Source: Tetrahymena thermophila SB210 (Eukaryota; Ciliophora; Oligohymenophorea; Hymenostomatida; Tetrahymenidae). Taken from it: 64,000 nucleotides of DNA. The stretch's first letter is position 1; each line of letters opens with the position of its first letter. The position numbers were made by a program, and so were the translations under genes. The stretch covers positions 558,001 to 622,000 of the forward strand of contig NW_002476319.1 of the NCBI RefSeq assembly GCF_000189635.1, in the 5' to 3' direction. This document shows positions 49,440 to 62,099 of the stretch, one piece after another. The notes below the pieces were generated by a model, which saw nothing but the letters and a program-made list of their open reading frames with translations, was not told the DNA's origin and searched no databases.

Positions 49440-50140
49440 CTAAAATATAAAAAGTATTCAATTTTTTGTGGTATAATTTATTTGAATTATATCTATTTCA
49501 CTTACCCCATTAAACATTTTAAAAATTAAAGATTTATGTCGAAGATATTTAAATTTGTAACAAAATTTCTGTTAATGGTATTAATTTAGTGCAAATATAA
49601 AGTTAAATCACTCACTTACTTACAAAAAAATAAAAATTACTTAATTAAGTGTGCTTGAATAGTTTATACTGTTAAATCAAAAAAAAAACTATTTAAAAAA
49701 AGAATTAATATTTAATGAAATTGAGTCGGTCGATCTTGAGAATAAATAATTGCTAAATTTAATATTTGATGAAAAAGACCAATTTTTAAATTGATTATAA
49801 AGGAAAAACTAAATAAATCATTAGGAAACAGAATATTTATGTTCTACCATATTAGTAATTTTCCATCTGTTTGTTAATTTTGAAATAAAATAAACTTATC
49901 TGATAGATATGATTTGCATTGAAGATTTTTTTTAAATAAGAGCTAAATTTAATAAACAAGTATTATTAGAAACTAAATAAATTTACAAAAATTGATACAA
50001 AATTAACAAAAAAATTGAAATTAAACTAATAATAATAATAATAAAATAAAATAATAAAACTTTTAAAAATATGAAAAAAATATTGTTGTTCATTTTTTTC
50101 TTATTAATTTTATTTTATTTTAAATAAAATTCAATGGTTT
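49440..50140. other. Spacer, possible 5' exons of the membrane-propeller gene
   Basis: The left part (to about 49700) keeps open minus-strand frames with GTAAGT donors near 49499 and 49620, so 5' exons of the preceding gene may lie here. The right part is low-complexity A/T containing the kinase 3' UTR. I see nothing else. Confidence 0.4.
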
Positions 50141-52737
50141 TCAATTTTATTTTTTTTGAAAAATATTGATGGTATTTATTGAAGCTTCCTCTGCTCCTTT
50201 AGAGACGTTTCTCACACCACTTCCTCCTTAAACAATTACATTTTAATCATCTTATTCTTCAATTAAACAATTTATATCTTGCGTTTCATTAAGCATATCT
50301 TTAATTATAGCTTCGATTCTGACCTTAAAAGCTGACATATCTATTCTAGTTTTTAAATCAAAGATAAGCATGTCTTCAATAACTTTTAAAAATTCCGCTC
50401 CCAAATCTTTTCTTTTTTCCATCATTCTTTTCACTTTAAAATTTTTCATTTCTTCATCAGTATTAACTCCATCTATGTGTTCAAGAGTTACCATTCTCAT
50501 CAATATTAATCCTAAGCTAAAAACATCGCATTAATAGTAGTTCAATTTATATTTTTAGATTATGTTATTCTATTCAACTCCTTCTCGCATTTCAGGAGAC
50601 ATCCATTTCAGAGAACCTACATGTGTATTTTGTCTATAGAAATCTTCTAAACTTAACTATCTTGCTGCTCCAAAATCTGAAAGCTTATAGGTATCATTCG
50701 CTATCAAGATATTCTAAGGTTTTAAATCTCTATGAGTTATAGCTTGCTTGTTATGCAAGTCTCTTATCAAAAAGCCTATTTGTTTGCAAAAGTCTAATAT
50801 TTCATCCTTGGTGTAGTGCTTTTTCTTTACATTAAATGAAAAAATATTTATTTCTTGTTTAAAATAAAAATTATTTACTTCTTTAATCCTTTCCTGTATT
50901 TCTTGTTCAAGACTTGATTAAGCTAATTCTAAAATAATGAATAGCTACTTGTCAGGTAGGTAAAAATAGTTGATTAATCTAATAACATTTGGATATACTT
51001 GAAGTCTATCTAGAAGATAAACTTCTTACAGTTATTCTTAGGCTATATCTTTCCTGATAATAATTTTTTTTACTGCCCTTTTTTGCTCTTTTAATTTCTT
51101 ATTATACATTAATGCAATTTTACTGGGTTTTTCTATACATTCAAACACAGAACCAAATGTTCCTCTTCCTAAACTTTTATCTTCTAAAATCTCATATTTT
51201 TCATTAAACTGGTCTTGATTTAAAACATATTTCTTTTTTTCTTGTTAGCATACGAAGAGATCTTATATGATTTGCTATTGAATTCTTCTTTTTTTCAATA
51301 ATAAGATTATGAATCCTATTAAAATAGCTATAAATACTCCTAAGCTAGAATACCCAAAAATTTTCATCAAATCACTTGTTGGAATTTCATTTTAAAGCAA
51401 GCCAGCTTAAACCACATAATATGAGCTTTAATCCATTTTGCAAAATACTTCAAAGATTTTTTCATTTTTATTTTCTTTTATGTTTATCCTATATGAAACA
51501 TAATTAGGATTTGATATACAAGTAATATTATTGCTTAAATATTAGCTCAGAGACAAACTATTTGTGTTGTTTTATTATTTAAATATATTCACTATACTTT
51601 TATCAGTATTGCTATATTGAATAAAAATTATTGAAGATTTGCTTTATATAAAAATAGAATATCTGTCATTAAGATCTGATTGATAACCATTATTAAAAAG
51701 GATATATTTTGGACAAAGAATACTATATTATTCTTCATTATCATATGAAATTTTGTTTGAAAAGTTTATGCACTTTTTATTATCTGACTAAATAGTCTAG
51801 AAAAGCATCAAAGAATAATAATTAGGTAGCTTGTATTTTACCTTTTAAATTTTATAGTCTTATATCACCAAAACCCAATAAATGTAATTCTATTACTTAG
51901 TAAAATCGTAGACAGATAAGGCAAAAGCTTAGTCAGTTAAAAAATTATACCATTCTAGAATATTAATTTCCTTTACAGCGTTAATGCTCTAATAAATTTC
52001 AGGTAAAGTGAGATCTAAATTAAAAAGTTAAATGTCAGAATTTTCTTGATTTTTTTTAAATAAATATATTTTTTGTTCTAAAGAACTAGAAACACCAGCT
52101 ATGACTCCCCTACTAACAGATTGGATACTAAAATCTTAAATAGTGTACCAAACTAGACGTCTTTGCATCTAAATAATTACATCAATAAAATATAGATTTG
52201 TATCTTTTAAAAAAAACACTATCTTTTCTTTCACTCTATCATTTGGGTCTTGATCATCCTATTTCAATATCTAAACACTTCTGAGCTATCTTCTATCTAC
52301 AAAAAAATTTAAAATAAATTAGTAAGATGATAATTGTTTTCTTTATTTTAATTACATTACTGTGGATCAGATTAAATATGACTTAGGTCTTTAAAGCTAA
52401 TAGAATGAGCTTACAAATTATTCTTGCTATCTTAAATAACAAAATATAATAAGCATTAAGCTTCACCATCAGTTTAAATATTAGCATTATTATTCGGGAA
52501 AGGGATATTAAAATTAGCAGTTTTTACTATTCTAAATTCTGGAAATTAAAAAAACTCCAACAAGACAAATGTATTGCTATTTGCGTAAGAGGCAATAGCA
52601 TATTACTAGCATAAATAAAAATCAGGATTAAAACCTTTCTCCGAGATATTAATAGTGTAAAGAGTTGAATATATTGCTTTTAAAAGGTATAAGAGATAAA
52701 AGATTTTTTTTGATAAAAAAAGCTGTTCAATCTTCAT
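50141..52737 (-). CDS. Receptor-like transmembrane Ser/Thr protein kinase
   Basis: Exons 52356-52737 and 50141-52296, with one 59-bp intron, give 845 residues. An N-terminal signal peptide (KKIFYLLYLLKAIYS) precedes an extracellular domain of about 400 residues made of beta-strand-like segments, possibly a propeller. One membrane helix (about 435-460, SLGVFIAILIGFIILLL) is followed by basic KKRR. The kinase domain spans about 495-785 with all key motifs: GRGTFGSVFE loop, AVKK Lys, HRDLKPQN catalytic loop, DFGAAR metal loop, MSPEM and DVFSLGLILMRM. The kinase should therefore be active, facing the cytosol. The HRDLKPQ loop indicates Ser/Thr specificity. No RNase domain follows, so it is not IRE1. 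The ligand and pathway are unknown; the C-terminal tail is short and ends in a low-complexity segment. Confidence 0.88.
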
Positions 52738-53936
52738 ATTTAATATTTTGTAAACTCTTTGCTTATTTTCTACTAATTTATTTGATCTAAAATAAAAACA
52801 ACTTTATTAATTGTATTCTAATGAATGATAATACTAAATTTATCATTTAGATAAAAACATTATTAATTATTTTTTTCAATTTTTGTTTGAATATTGTAAA
52901 TCACTGATCAGGAGCTTATAAGTAATAAGATAATTTACTAAATGTTATTTTCATTATTAAATTTGATTCTTCCTAATATATATTTTTTTTACAATTATAA
53001 TTTTACTTAAAACAATTAAATTTTAAAGTTCCCAAAAATATCTTCAAATTATGACAAATTAACTTTAAATTAATTTTATTAAATTTTTTTTCAATTATTT
53101 ATTATGAATATTTATTACTATTTTTTGCGATTTTTATTAAACATAAAATAATTAATTTTTTTTCAAAGCAATCAAGAATATCTTCTAATTTTGACAAATT
53201 AAATAAATTTTAACACTGTAAAATGATTAACTGTATTTTATAAATGATTATTTGTGATTCATAAATATTAAAATGAATATAACTTTAAATTAATTTTATT
53301 AAATATTTTTTCAATTATTGCAATTATTTATTATGAATTTTCTAATCTATTTTTTGGAATTTTAATTTTTCTTAAAATAATTAACTATATTTTCAAAACA
53401 GTCAAAATATCTTCAAATTTTATTTTGACAAATTAAATAAATTTTAACACTGTAAAATGATTAACTGTATTTTATAAATGCTTGTATGTAATTGATAAAA
53501 TATTTATATAAATATTATTTTCAATTAATTTTATTAAATATTTATTTTGATTATTAAATTCAATTATTTATCATAAATTTTCTAATCTATTTTTTGCAAT
53601 TTTTATTTTACTTAAAACAATTAAATTTAAAATCAATCAAAAATATCTTCAAATTTTGACAAATCAAATCAAATAATTAATTAATAGTATTTATATAGAT
53701 TAAAATGTTTAATTGTATTTTATAAAATGTTTATTTATATTTTATAAAAATAAAACATTAAATTAAACTTAGAAAATTTGAAACCAATTATATCATCTTG
53801 TCTAGTTAATTATTTATCTATAAATTAAGAATGCAAAATCAATCTTTGTTTGATATTAATTTTTTACTAAAATTTATAAATAATTAATTAATATTCGTTG
53901 ATTTTTATAAATATTTTTTTTACAGAATCAACTTTT
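52738..53936. other. Divergent intergenic region with degenerate tandem repeats
   Basis: 1.2 kb between the kinase start (minus) and the NKAP start (plus). The centre (about 52980-53660) is occupied by a degraded tandem repeat, described separately. The rest is A/T-rich and must carry both promoters. Confidence 0.65.
52980..53665. repeat. Degenerate tandem repeat, period about 230-240 bp
   Basis: The word TATCTTCAAATTTTGACAAATTAA recurs in variants with its TCTTC at about 53041, 53181, 53410 and 53646. Between these, TTTTAACACTGTAAAATGAT, AACTGTATTTTATAAATG, TTTTATTAAATATTTTTTCA and TTTCTAATCTATTTTTTG recur in the same order. The last two spacings are about 229 and 236 bp; the first is shorter. 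The copies are diverged by point changes and indels, so the array is old. Confidence 0.8.
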
Positions 53937-55481
53937 ATGGGTAAATATAGTTCATCTAGAAGCAGGTCGAGCTCAAAAGGCAAAAGCAAAAAAGATGCCA
54001 ATTCTTATACAAATAACTCTAAAAAGTAATATGAATAGCATTATAGAAGAAAAAGTTAGAGTAGAAGTAAAAGTAGAGAAAGAAATGATAGAAGAGATAA
54101 ATAAAATTAAAAAAACCATAAAGAAAGAAAATATTCAAGTCAAAGTAGAAGTAGTAGCAGAGGTAGCAGCAAAGAGAAACCTTTAAGACATTATTCTAGA
54201 AGAGAAAGATCAAGTAGCAGGGAAAATGATAGGAGAAAAGGTTATGGATAAAATCAAGGAGGCAAATAGAAACTAAGCAGAGAAGAATTATTGGCAAAAA
54301 GAATCTAATAAAGATAAAATTTATAATTAAGAAAGAGTATATGGGATTATAGCACGGATGAAGAAGATTACTAGAAAGAAATTCAATAATTTTACCAAAG
54401 AATGGAAAATGATAAATTAAAGATTGAAGAAGAAAATAAGATGAAAGAGGAAACCAAAAGATTAAAAAAGCTAAGAAGATTGCAAAAATCTTAAAATGGA
54501 GACTACTTAGACGAAAGAGATGATGACAGTGATAATGAAGATTCAATTAGCAGTAAATCTAGTAATTTAGGATCTGATTTTTCAGATTCAAGTATATCAT
54601 CTAATTCAGATTCTGATAGCGATGAAAGCTTAAATTCAGATAGTTCTAATGATGATAAGAAAAGATCATCAAGGAAAAAAGCTTCAAAAAAATCAAGCAA
54701 AAGCAATAAAAAAGACAAAAAAGATAAAAAATAAAAAGATAAATCTAAGAAAGGATCAAAAGTAATCAATTAGAAAAGTGAAGAAGATGAGTCTGAGTTC
54801 GAATCAGACAACTCATTTGCTAGACTTTGTAGAGAAAAAGTAAATGGGCCAGATAAAAAAAAGAAGATGTAAAATAAATTGAAGAATACAAGCAAATAAC
54901 CAGAAAAAGCGAAAAAAACAGAAGAAACTTAGCAAGATAAAGCAGAAGTAGAAAAAGAAGAATCAAATTCAGATGATAGTGATGATATGGATGAAGAAAT
55001 AAAACTTGACGATTAAAATAAACCTATTATGTCTTATCTTCCAATAGGCCCTTAGGTAACTTGTTTTTATTATTGTATTTTTTTATTAACTAATTAAACA
55101 TTTATAAAACAGCCATTAGTCTTGAATGAAGGTAAAAAAGATAACTACAATGGTTTATTACCAGGTGAAGGTGAGGCTATTGCATAGTATTATGATGAAG
55201 GTAAGCGTATCCCTCGTAGAGGTGAAGTCGGTTTAACATCTGACTAAATTTAAAAGTATGAAGATCTTGGTTATGTAATGAGTGGTTCAAGACACAAAAG
55301 AATGAATGCTGTTCGTAAAATGAAAGAAGCTAAAGTTATTAGTTAACAAGAGAAAAAAGCTATGGCCATTTATAATTATCAATAAAAAAATAAATAAGAA
55401 AAGAAGCTAGATATTTATTTCAAATAAATGCTAGAAGAAAAGATTAAATCTACAAAATAAAATACAGAGTAAACTAATTGA
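53937..55481 (+). CDS. NKAP: NKAP-family nuclear RS protein (SynMuv domain)
   Basis: Exons 53937-55055 and 55113-55481 give 495 residues. The first about 120 residues are Arg/Ser-rich (SSRSRSSSKGKSKK and many SR/RS pairs), as in splicing-associated proteins. A central basic helical region is followed by a long Ser/Asp/Lys low-complexity stretch. The C terminus is the NKAP/SynMuv block: GLLPGEGEAIAQYYDEGKRI, PRRGEVGLTSDQI, YVMSGSRHKRMNAVR and KAMAIYNY. NKAP binds spliceosomal RNA-protein complexes and acts in splicing and transcriptional regulation; nuclear location is expected. The only intron (57 bp) lies just before the conserved domain. The C-terminal match is close, while the N-terminal composition is lineage-specific. 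Confidence 0.93.
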
Positions 55482-56158
55482 AAAAGTAATTTGTAAGCAT
55501 CATCTATAGCTTCAAAATTTATTCTAACTTCAAAAGAATTAAGATATTTATTTATTTGTTTATTCTAATAATTTCTACCCTTTTTGTAAACTATCAAAAA
55601 ATATCAGCCTATTTTTCAACTCTAATTTAATCTAATTTATTAATTAATTATATTTAAATCTAAGTGCTTAAAAATGTATAAATGATATTTATTTTATAAT
55701 TTTTAATACATTTTTAATGAATTTATTATCTGTCAAGTCAATTGCTAATGTAATAAATTCATATTTAATTCTTTTTTTTTTTAAATTAAATTAAAACACT
55801 ACAATTTTTGAAGTACTATTTTTAGAATTTTACAAAATTAAATCTATTTTTAAAAAATTAAACTATTTAAAATTGCAGTCATAAATTGTAATATTGTTTG
55901 AAAAGAATTAATATTTTTTTATTTTTTTAGATTTTTTATAACTATGAAAGTAGCTAATAAGATCTATGTTGTTTCTAGTCAAATACGTAATATGATATTT
56001 TATAGTTGATATAGAAAAAAAACAAACATTTTAGATTATTTTTTGATATAATCTATGAATAAATTCTTTTTTATTTTAAAAGCTAGTGACTTACTTAAAT
56101 CCAAATAAATAATTAAATTATAAAAGATACGATTAATCTGTTGTAAATATTAAAAATT
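55482..56158. other. Intergenic, nothing recognised
   Basis: About 680 bp of A/T-rich DNA between two plus-strand genes with no identified element. Confidence 0.6.
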
Positions 56159-57347
56159 ATGAATTAGGTAGGTAAAGTTAACCATTTATTTTCTATTTGC
56201 TTACAATTAGCAAATGAAGCAGCAAAGATTATTCATAGCATATAAACTGGTGGATTGAAAGCTGAATAGTGGAAAGGAAAGGACGATCCTATGACTATTG
56301 CTGATATTAAAGCATAAACTCTTATCATAAGAGGTATTAGAAAATATTACCCTAACATCACTATTGTTGGCGAAGAACAAATTGAGTAAAAACATATAAA
56401 AATACTTCTTAATATTAAGCGATAGCTGCACTATTTTTAGACTAATCATTTTACTTTCATTCACAAAAAATTTGAAGATAAATTTTCATTTAAGTCCTTT
56501 TTATAATCATTACAAATTTATGAAATCAGAATCCTATTTTGGAATAGCTAATCTAAATTTTTATTTATTCAATTAATATTTCAGATTCGAAGGAGATCTT
56601 GGCTATGATGTTAATAACTTGAATCCTAATTTGATTCCTGAATAATATTTCAACACACCCAAGATATAAAATTAGTTTAATATTGATGATGTAGTTGTTT
56701 GGATTGATCCCTTGGATGGAACCCTTTCTTATGTAAAGGAAGAGTACGATGCAGTTACTACTCTTATAGGTGTTTCTATTCATAATAGACCTTTGATGGG
56801 AATTATTTCCTAGCCTTATCATTTGGAAAAGAATGGCACATTTACATTTAAACCCAAGATCTATTTTGGTCATGTAGATAGTTCTTAAGTGTATTATGCA
56901 TATGGTGAAGAATTAGATGAAGAAGGTAGAAAGAGTTATTTACCCTACGAATTCAGATTGTAACATACTAATAGACCTTTAGATTAGTTGATTGGTGCAA
57001 CATCTAAGCATAGAGTAAAAGAACATGTTTTAAATTTTATTAAGAACGATTTGAAGCCTGCTGTTTTGCTTTAAAATGGAGGTTCAGGTAAAAAATCATT
57101 ACAAGTTCTAGAGAATGAAGTTGATTTTTGCACACACTTGAGTAGTAAAGCTAGTAGATGGGATACAATAGCATGCGAAGCACTGCTTCAAATCTATGGA
57201 GGATAAATTACTGATATTTATGGAAACAGATACAATTACGATAGTAAACTAACTAATTATTACAATGTTAATGGAGGAGTCTATACATTAAGACCTGATG
57301 TTCATTAATATTTAATAAGTAAAACAAAAAATTTTTAAATTGAATGA
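56159..57347 (+). CDS. 3'(2'),5'-bisphosphate nucleotidase / inositol phosphatase family
   Basis: Exons 56159-56385 and 56585-57347, with a 199-bp intron in phase 2, encode 329 residues. The family's Mg-binding sites are intact: DDPMTIADIKAQ and IVGEEQIE (first Glu pair), VVVWIDPLDGTLSYV (the D-P-x-D-G-T site) and ASRWDTIACEALLQIYGG (the W-D-x-x-A site). ATSKHRVKEHV and GGQITDIYGN favour the BPNT1 branch over plain inositol monophosphatase. The enzyme would hydrolyse PAP, the by-product of sulfation and sulfate assimilation, to AMP. The segment between the GEE and DPLDG motifs is typical of BPNT1 in length. The cytosol is the likely location, since no signal peptide is seen. Confidence 0.92.
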
Positions 57348-58709
57348 AGAATGAATAAATGAGCATACATACTGACAATAAATTAATTCTTATCTAAAAT
57401 TATGATCAATTGATAAAGCTTTAATTCATAAGGTTTTAAATTTATAATATTTTGACAAATCAAATCATCTTAATTAATATGATTTATTTAGTTAGAACTT
57501 ACTTTATGTTTCTTGTTATTTCATGACTTCAAGGGGTTTTTTGAGAATAAACAAACTTATTAGTTGATTATTTAATAAATAATTTATAGCTTTTTTTACA
57601 TTTATAATAGTCAAATATTCATTTTTTTTATTTTCGTTTTAAAATATTTTTTGGAAATAAAAAATCAAAAACTTTTAGATAAATATTTTTTATATCTAAT
57701 TTAATTTTTGGTTATAATTCAATAAGAAATTTGTAATATAATTTAATCACAATTATGTTAACTATAATAATATGAGATCAATAAGTGTTACTAATCTATA
57801 AATTGGATTAAAAAATATTCCTTATAAATAAGTGATTATTTTTTTATTTATTTATACACTGAGTAACATCTAATTATAATTAGACAAAAATTTAATTCAA
57901 TAGCTCTTAATTTAAAATGCTTGACTGTTTTTACATTAAAATAAATTTTTTTTTAAAGTTAAATGAAAAAAATTAATGAATTTTATCAAATTTGTTTATT
58001 AACAAATAATGGATTTCTATGCTGTTTAAAGTTGATTTAAAAGGAATTAATTTTAAAATAAGTAATAATAATTTATATATTTAATTTTATTCACTCAAGT
58101 ATATTTTAATTAGATTCGTATTACACTTATTTTAACTAGTTTGTGTTTTAAAAAAAATCGAATATTAATTAAAACAAGAAAAACTAATTTTTGAAACAAT
58201 TCTTGAATTGTTTTTTAATGGATATAATTACCAACTTACATTTTTATAATGAGGAAATAAATCAAGGCTTTAAAAAGATAATTCAAAAATTTACCAGTAC
58301 TAATGGATTAATGATCTCATTTTATATAAAATTTAAAATGTAAATTACAAGTATTTTTTATAATATGTATGAATACTTACAATAAATTACCGTTTTTTCA
58401 CAATTTTTAAGGCAAATTTAAGAGTTAACTGTTGAATAATAATATAATGAGTGGAATAGACAAATTATTACTGTAAAGTTTAATGAAAAAACAAACCATA
58501 ATTTGTGTTTATGCTAAAGTCACATTAAAAACATAAAAGATCTTGAAAAATAAAAAGTGATTTTGATGTCAAAAATATAGTTAATTAATTAATTAATAAA
58601 ATCAACAAATAGAAAAATAGAAAGAAATTGTAAAATTTAAAAATATATTTATTGATCAAGCAGAGAAGTAGATTAAAAAAATTTAAATCTAAATAATACA
58701 CTTTAGCAA
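57348..58709. other. Intergenic, nothing recognised
   Basis: 1.36 kb of A/T-rich spacer between two plus-strand genes. No coding frame or RNA gene was found. Confidence 0.6.
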
Positions 58710-61700
58710 ATGATTTCAAGGTAAATGAAGGAGAGAGAAGAGAGTCTTCTTTCGATGCTTGGCTATGTGAAATTCATTCATGAATAGTAGAAATAAGATA
58801 GTCAAGCTTCAAATTTATCTACATAAAATGGTTTAAATAAGATTACTACAAATTAATAGCAATAAAATAGACTGAAGTAAAAAAGGCAACTGTCTGAAAA
58901 GTATTTGAAGATTACTTCTCATAATAAAAACATGCCATATGATACAGTGAGGGGGAAAGACAATCAAGAAAAATCAAAAAATTTAAAATAATATTTTTAG
59001 AGTCACTTACAGACGCCAAAAAACGAATTTTTAAAAGATGAGCAATTCTAAAAGGAGCTACCTTTAATTAAAAGTTCAGATGAGAAAATATTCAACAGCT
59101 TTTAAACTCCTAAACAATCTAATTCTGATATATTTTATCACTCTTCTAGACTTGGTAACAATAAAAAATATACAAGCGAAGATTAGTAAAACTCATAAAG
59201 TATATCTAACTCTGAGTAGATCATTTAGGAAATATTTATAAATTAACAATTAAAGTAGCGCATCCCAACTCCTTAGTTAGCTTAGCAAGTGACAAAATTT
59301 TTTAAGTCTCGTAAATTTTTGCTCACTTAGCTCACTTAAAACTCTTTTACTCAGTAGCATAGTAAGGTAAATAACTTAATTGGAAGCGATGTTCCTCAGA
59401 AAATTTCTTCAGAAACTAATAGAGCTAAAAAAACAGTTTTTAAAGATTTTAAATTAAATGTCTAAGAAATATCAAATTCGCTATCAAGAGCTAAAATGTT
59501 GAGTGCTTAATAACTGTCTGAAAATAGATTTTCTTTGGCTTCTTTTACATCTTCTAACATGAGAAAAAAATCTAAAGTCTATTCGATATTATAAAATTAA
59601 ACAAATAATAAAAATAATTAGCAAAGCTCTACTGCTTACCTTCTTAAACCTTTAAATTTTAAGTAAAATTTGAATATCTAAGACAACAAAAATAAAACTT
59701 TAGAAGGCATTAAGGAAAACCAAGAGTTTTTGTTGGAAAATAACAATTTAAGCTTAAAAGAAATATTTGATAGACAGTAAAGTAACAAAATCACAAATGA
59801 TTCAGAATTAAATATTTCAAATGAAATCAATGAAAATAATTAATAAAAGCAGGATAATAAAATAAATAATTTAGAAGTGAATAGATGGGTTCTGAAACAT
59901 CCAATTCAGCCAATACTTAGTGAATAATTTAACTAAAACGAAAATAAAACTAACAATAATAATAATTAATTGATGTAAGCATAGAAAAGCTTAGGTCAAT
60001 AATTTAATGTTGGGTAGTTTTTAAATAACAAAATAAATAACAAATTTGAAAATTAACAAAATGGAGTAAATTAAATTGGCTAATTTAATTAAAAAGAACA
60101 AAGAGATATGGCTTAAGATGAACATTTCAAAAGAGATAAACAAAATAAACAAAAAGCTAAGACATTTATCTATAAATTTGATATTTAAAAATAAGATTAA
60201 TTATCTAATAAAAACTCATAATAAGGAAGTTCAAAGAATATAAAATCATCAAAAAATATTCAATTTTTTGAAAGCAACAACTAAAAGAATTAAAGTTTAA
60301 AAAAATACTAGACATCCTAATTGATATAATATGGAGAGTCCAATCATAAAGAAAAGAAAGCAAAGCCATATTTAGATCATAAATAGATTAATAACAACAA
60401 TAATTAATATGACTTTTTAGATTAATTTTAACAATAATATTAACCAAATAGCATTTAAAGCTCAAAAGAAATAAAAAATGGAGCATCAAATTAAATAAAA
60501 GGAGCATAAACATTAGGAATTCAAACTTCTAATTTACAATAGGTAAGCCTATAAAAAAATAAAAATCCATCAATTAAATCACCTTAATCTACTAATTCTC
60601 CAATAAAGAGAAAATTATTTTAACAATAAATCCATGAAGATAACTATAATATAATGAATTCAACATTAATACAAGAGCTAAACTAAAATGAGGTACTATC
60701 TTAATATATTTAATAAAGTGGTTATTCTATTGAAATGTTCGCTTTTTACATGATAAAGCTATATAACTTTTGTATTTATAGCACTTATCAAAAAAAAGAT
60801 ATTCAAAATAGCAGCTATGAAAGCAACGATTAAAATGATTCCAGATCTAATAATTACTCATAAAATTTAAGTTCTCACTAAGCTAATCGCAATAACTAAT
60901 ATGTATAGGAGTTCCCTACACTAAAGGTAAATGAGCAGACATTTATTTCAGTCTTAGAAATTTTTGTTAACAAGATGAAAGAACTATGCTTACCGCCTCA
61001 TCTTATTAGAGAATTTTAAGAAAAATTTCTAGGCGCCATAAAGAGTTTTATGCCTCAAACACTAATTGATGACTTTGGTGGCTTAGAAAAAATCAAAGTC
61101 ATAATTTAAAAATTGCTTGAGCACCTCTGCTATGAAAATGGTATCATACCAGCATTTGATGGCTAACTAGTTAATCTAGTTAGTGAAGGAGTAGTTAGCT
61201 TATTGAGATCAGACAATAATGTCCTTTAAACTTATCTAGCAAGACTAAAAAACTCACCAATGCAAATTTCAAATGCTGAATTTTATCACATAAAAATAGG
61301 TTTAGGCATGGTCATGCAAGAAATGCAATACCCATAAAATCTTATATTTTAAATAGTGTAACGAGTTAATAAACAAAGAGGGTATTTTACTTCCTTAAAT
61401 AACTTTAGTAAAGACTCTTCATTTAGAAATGCATTCATTCAATCTATTTCCAAGAATAAAAAAATCGTTGGATACTTTCTAGATCCTTCATCGAATATTA
61501 TATAAAATTTCTATGATGAATTATTTTAAACATTGTTTGGTTATAATAGATTTGTAGATTTAATAGACTATTTCGAGCACAAGTTAAAAACGAATTAAAT
61601 ACCATTAATAATGATAGAAGAAATCCATAAGGCAATAATCGAAGCCTATAAATCTACCTAAGCAGATGCCAACAATCTTGCAATGAGAGATATTTCTATA

Positions 61701-62099
61701 AAAATTGAAAGAATAAAATAGAAAGCCGATTTAATATCTTACTAGTTTTTAAACATAGGAATGTCAGAAAGCGAGTTAGTTGAATAGCTAATTGAATGGT
61801 GTGAGTATGCTTTAATAAATATCAACCTTCCAGATGGAATGCAAGAAGACTCAATAATAAAACCAGAATTCTTACAGGAATATTTATTCTTAGTCCTATC
61901 AGAAGATGACCAGTTATTCTCTATTTATGACCTTGATTACTCTGTCACATACCACAATATAATTAACTTTGATTATTGTTTTAATATGTGGCTTTCAGGT
62001 ATTTAGGATGTACTCTTAAAAAATGATACTTATCCGAAAGAAAATATCAAAGAATTGATATCATATCTTCGTATGAATTCTTTGTTACAAAATTCTTGA
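58710..62099 (+). CDS. Large Asn/Gln-rich protein with a folded C-terminal domain, 1,129 aa
   Basis: One uninterrupted frame from ATG 58710 to TGA 62097. The first about 740 residues are low-complexity, dominated by Asn, Gln, Ser and Lys, as expected of an intrinsically disordered region. From about residue 745 the composition changes to a helical, Leu/Ile/Phe-rich domain (EFPTLKVNEQTFISVLEIFV, LPPHLIREFQEKFLGAIKSF, IIEAYKSTQADANNLAMRD and others) that runs to the stop. No catalytic motif or named domain is recognised. A short segment near 60710-60775 (YSIEMFAFYMIKLYNF) differs from its surroundings and has GT...AG-like borders, but its length would break the frame, so I read it as coding. 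A scaffold role is possible but unproven. Confidence 0.8.

Noticed and set aside
54196-54769. Minus-strand open frames rich in Ser/Leu/Phe
   Set aside because: They are shadows of the charged low-complexity region of NKAP.
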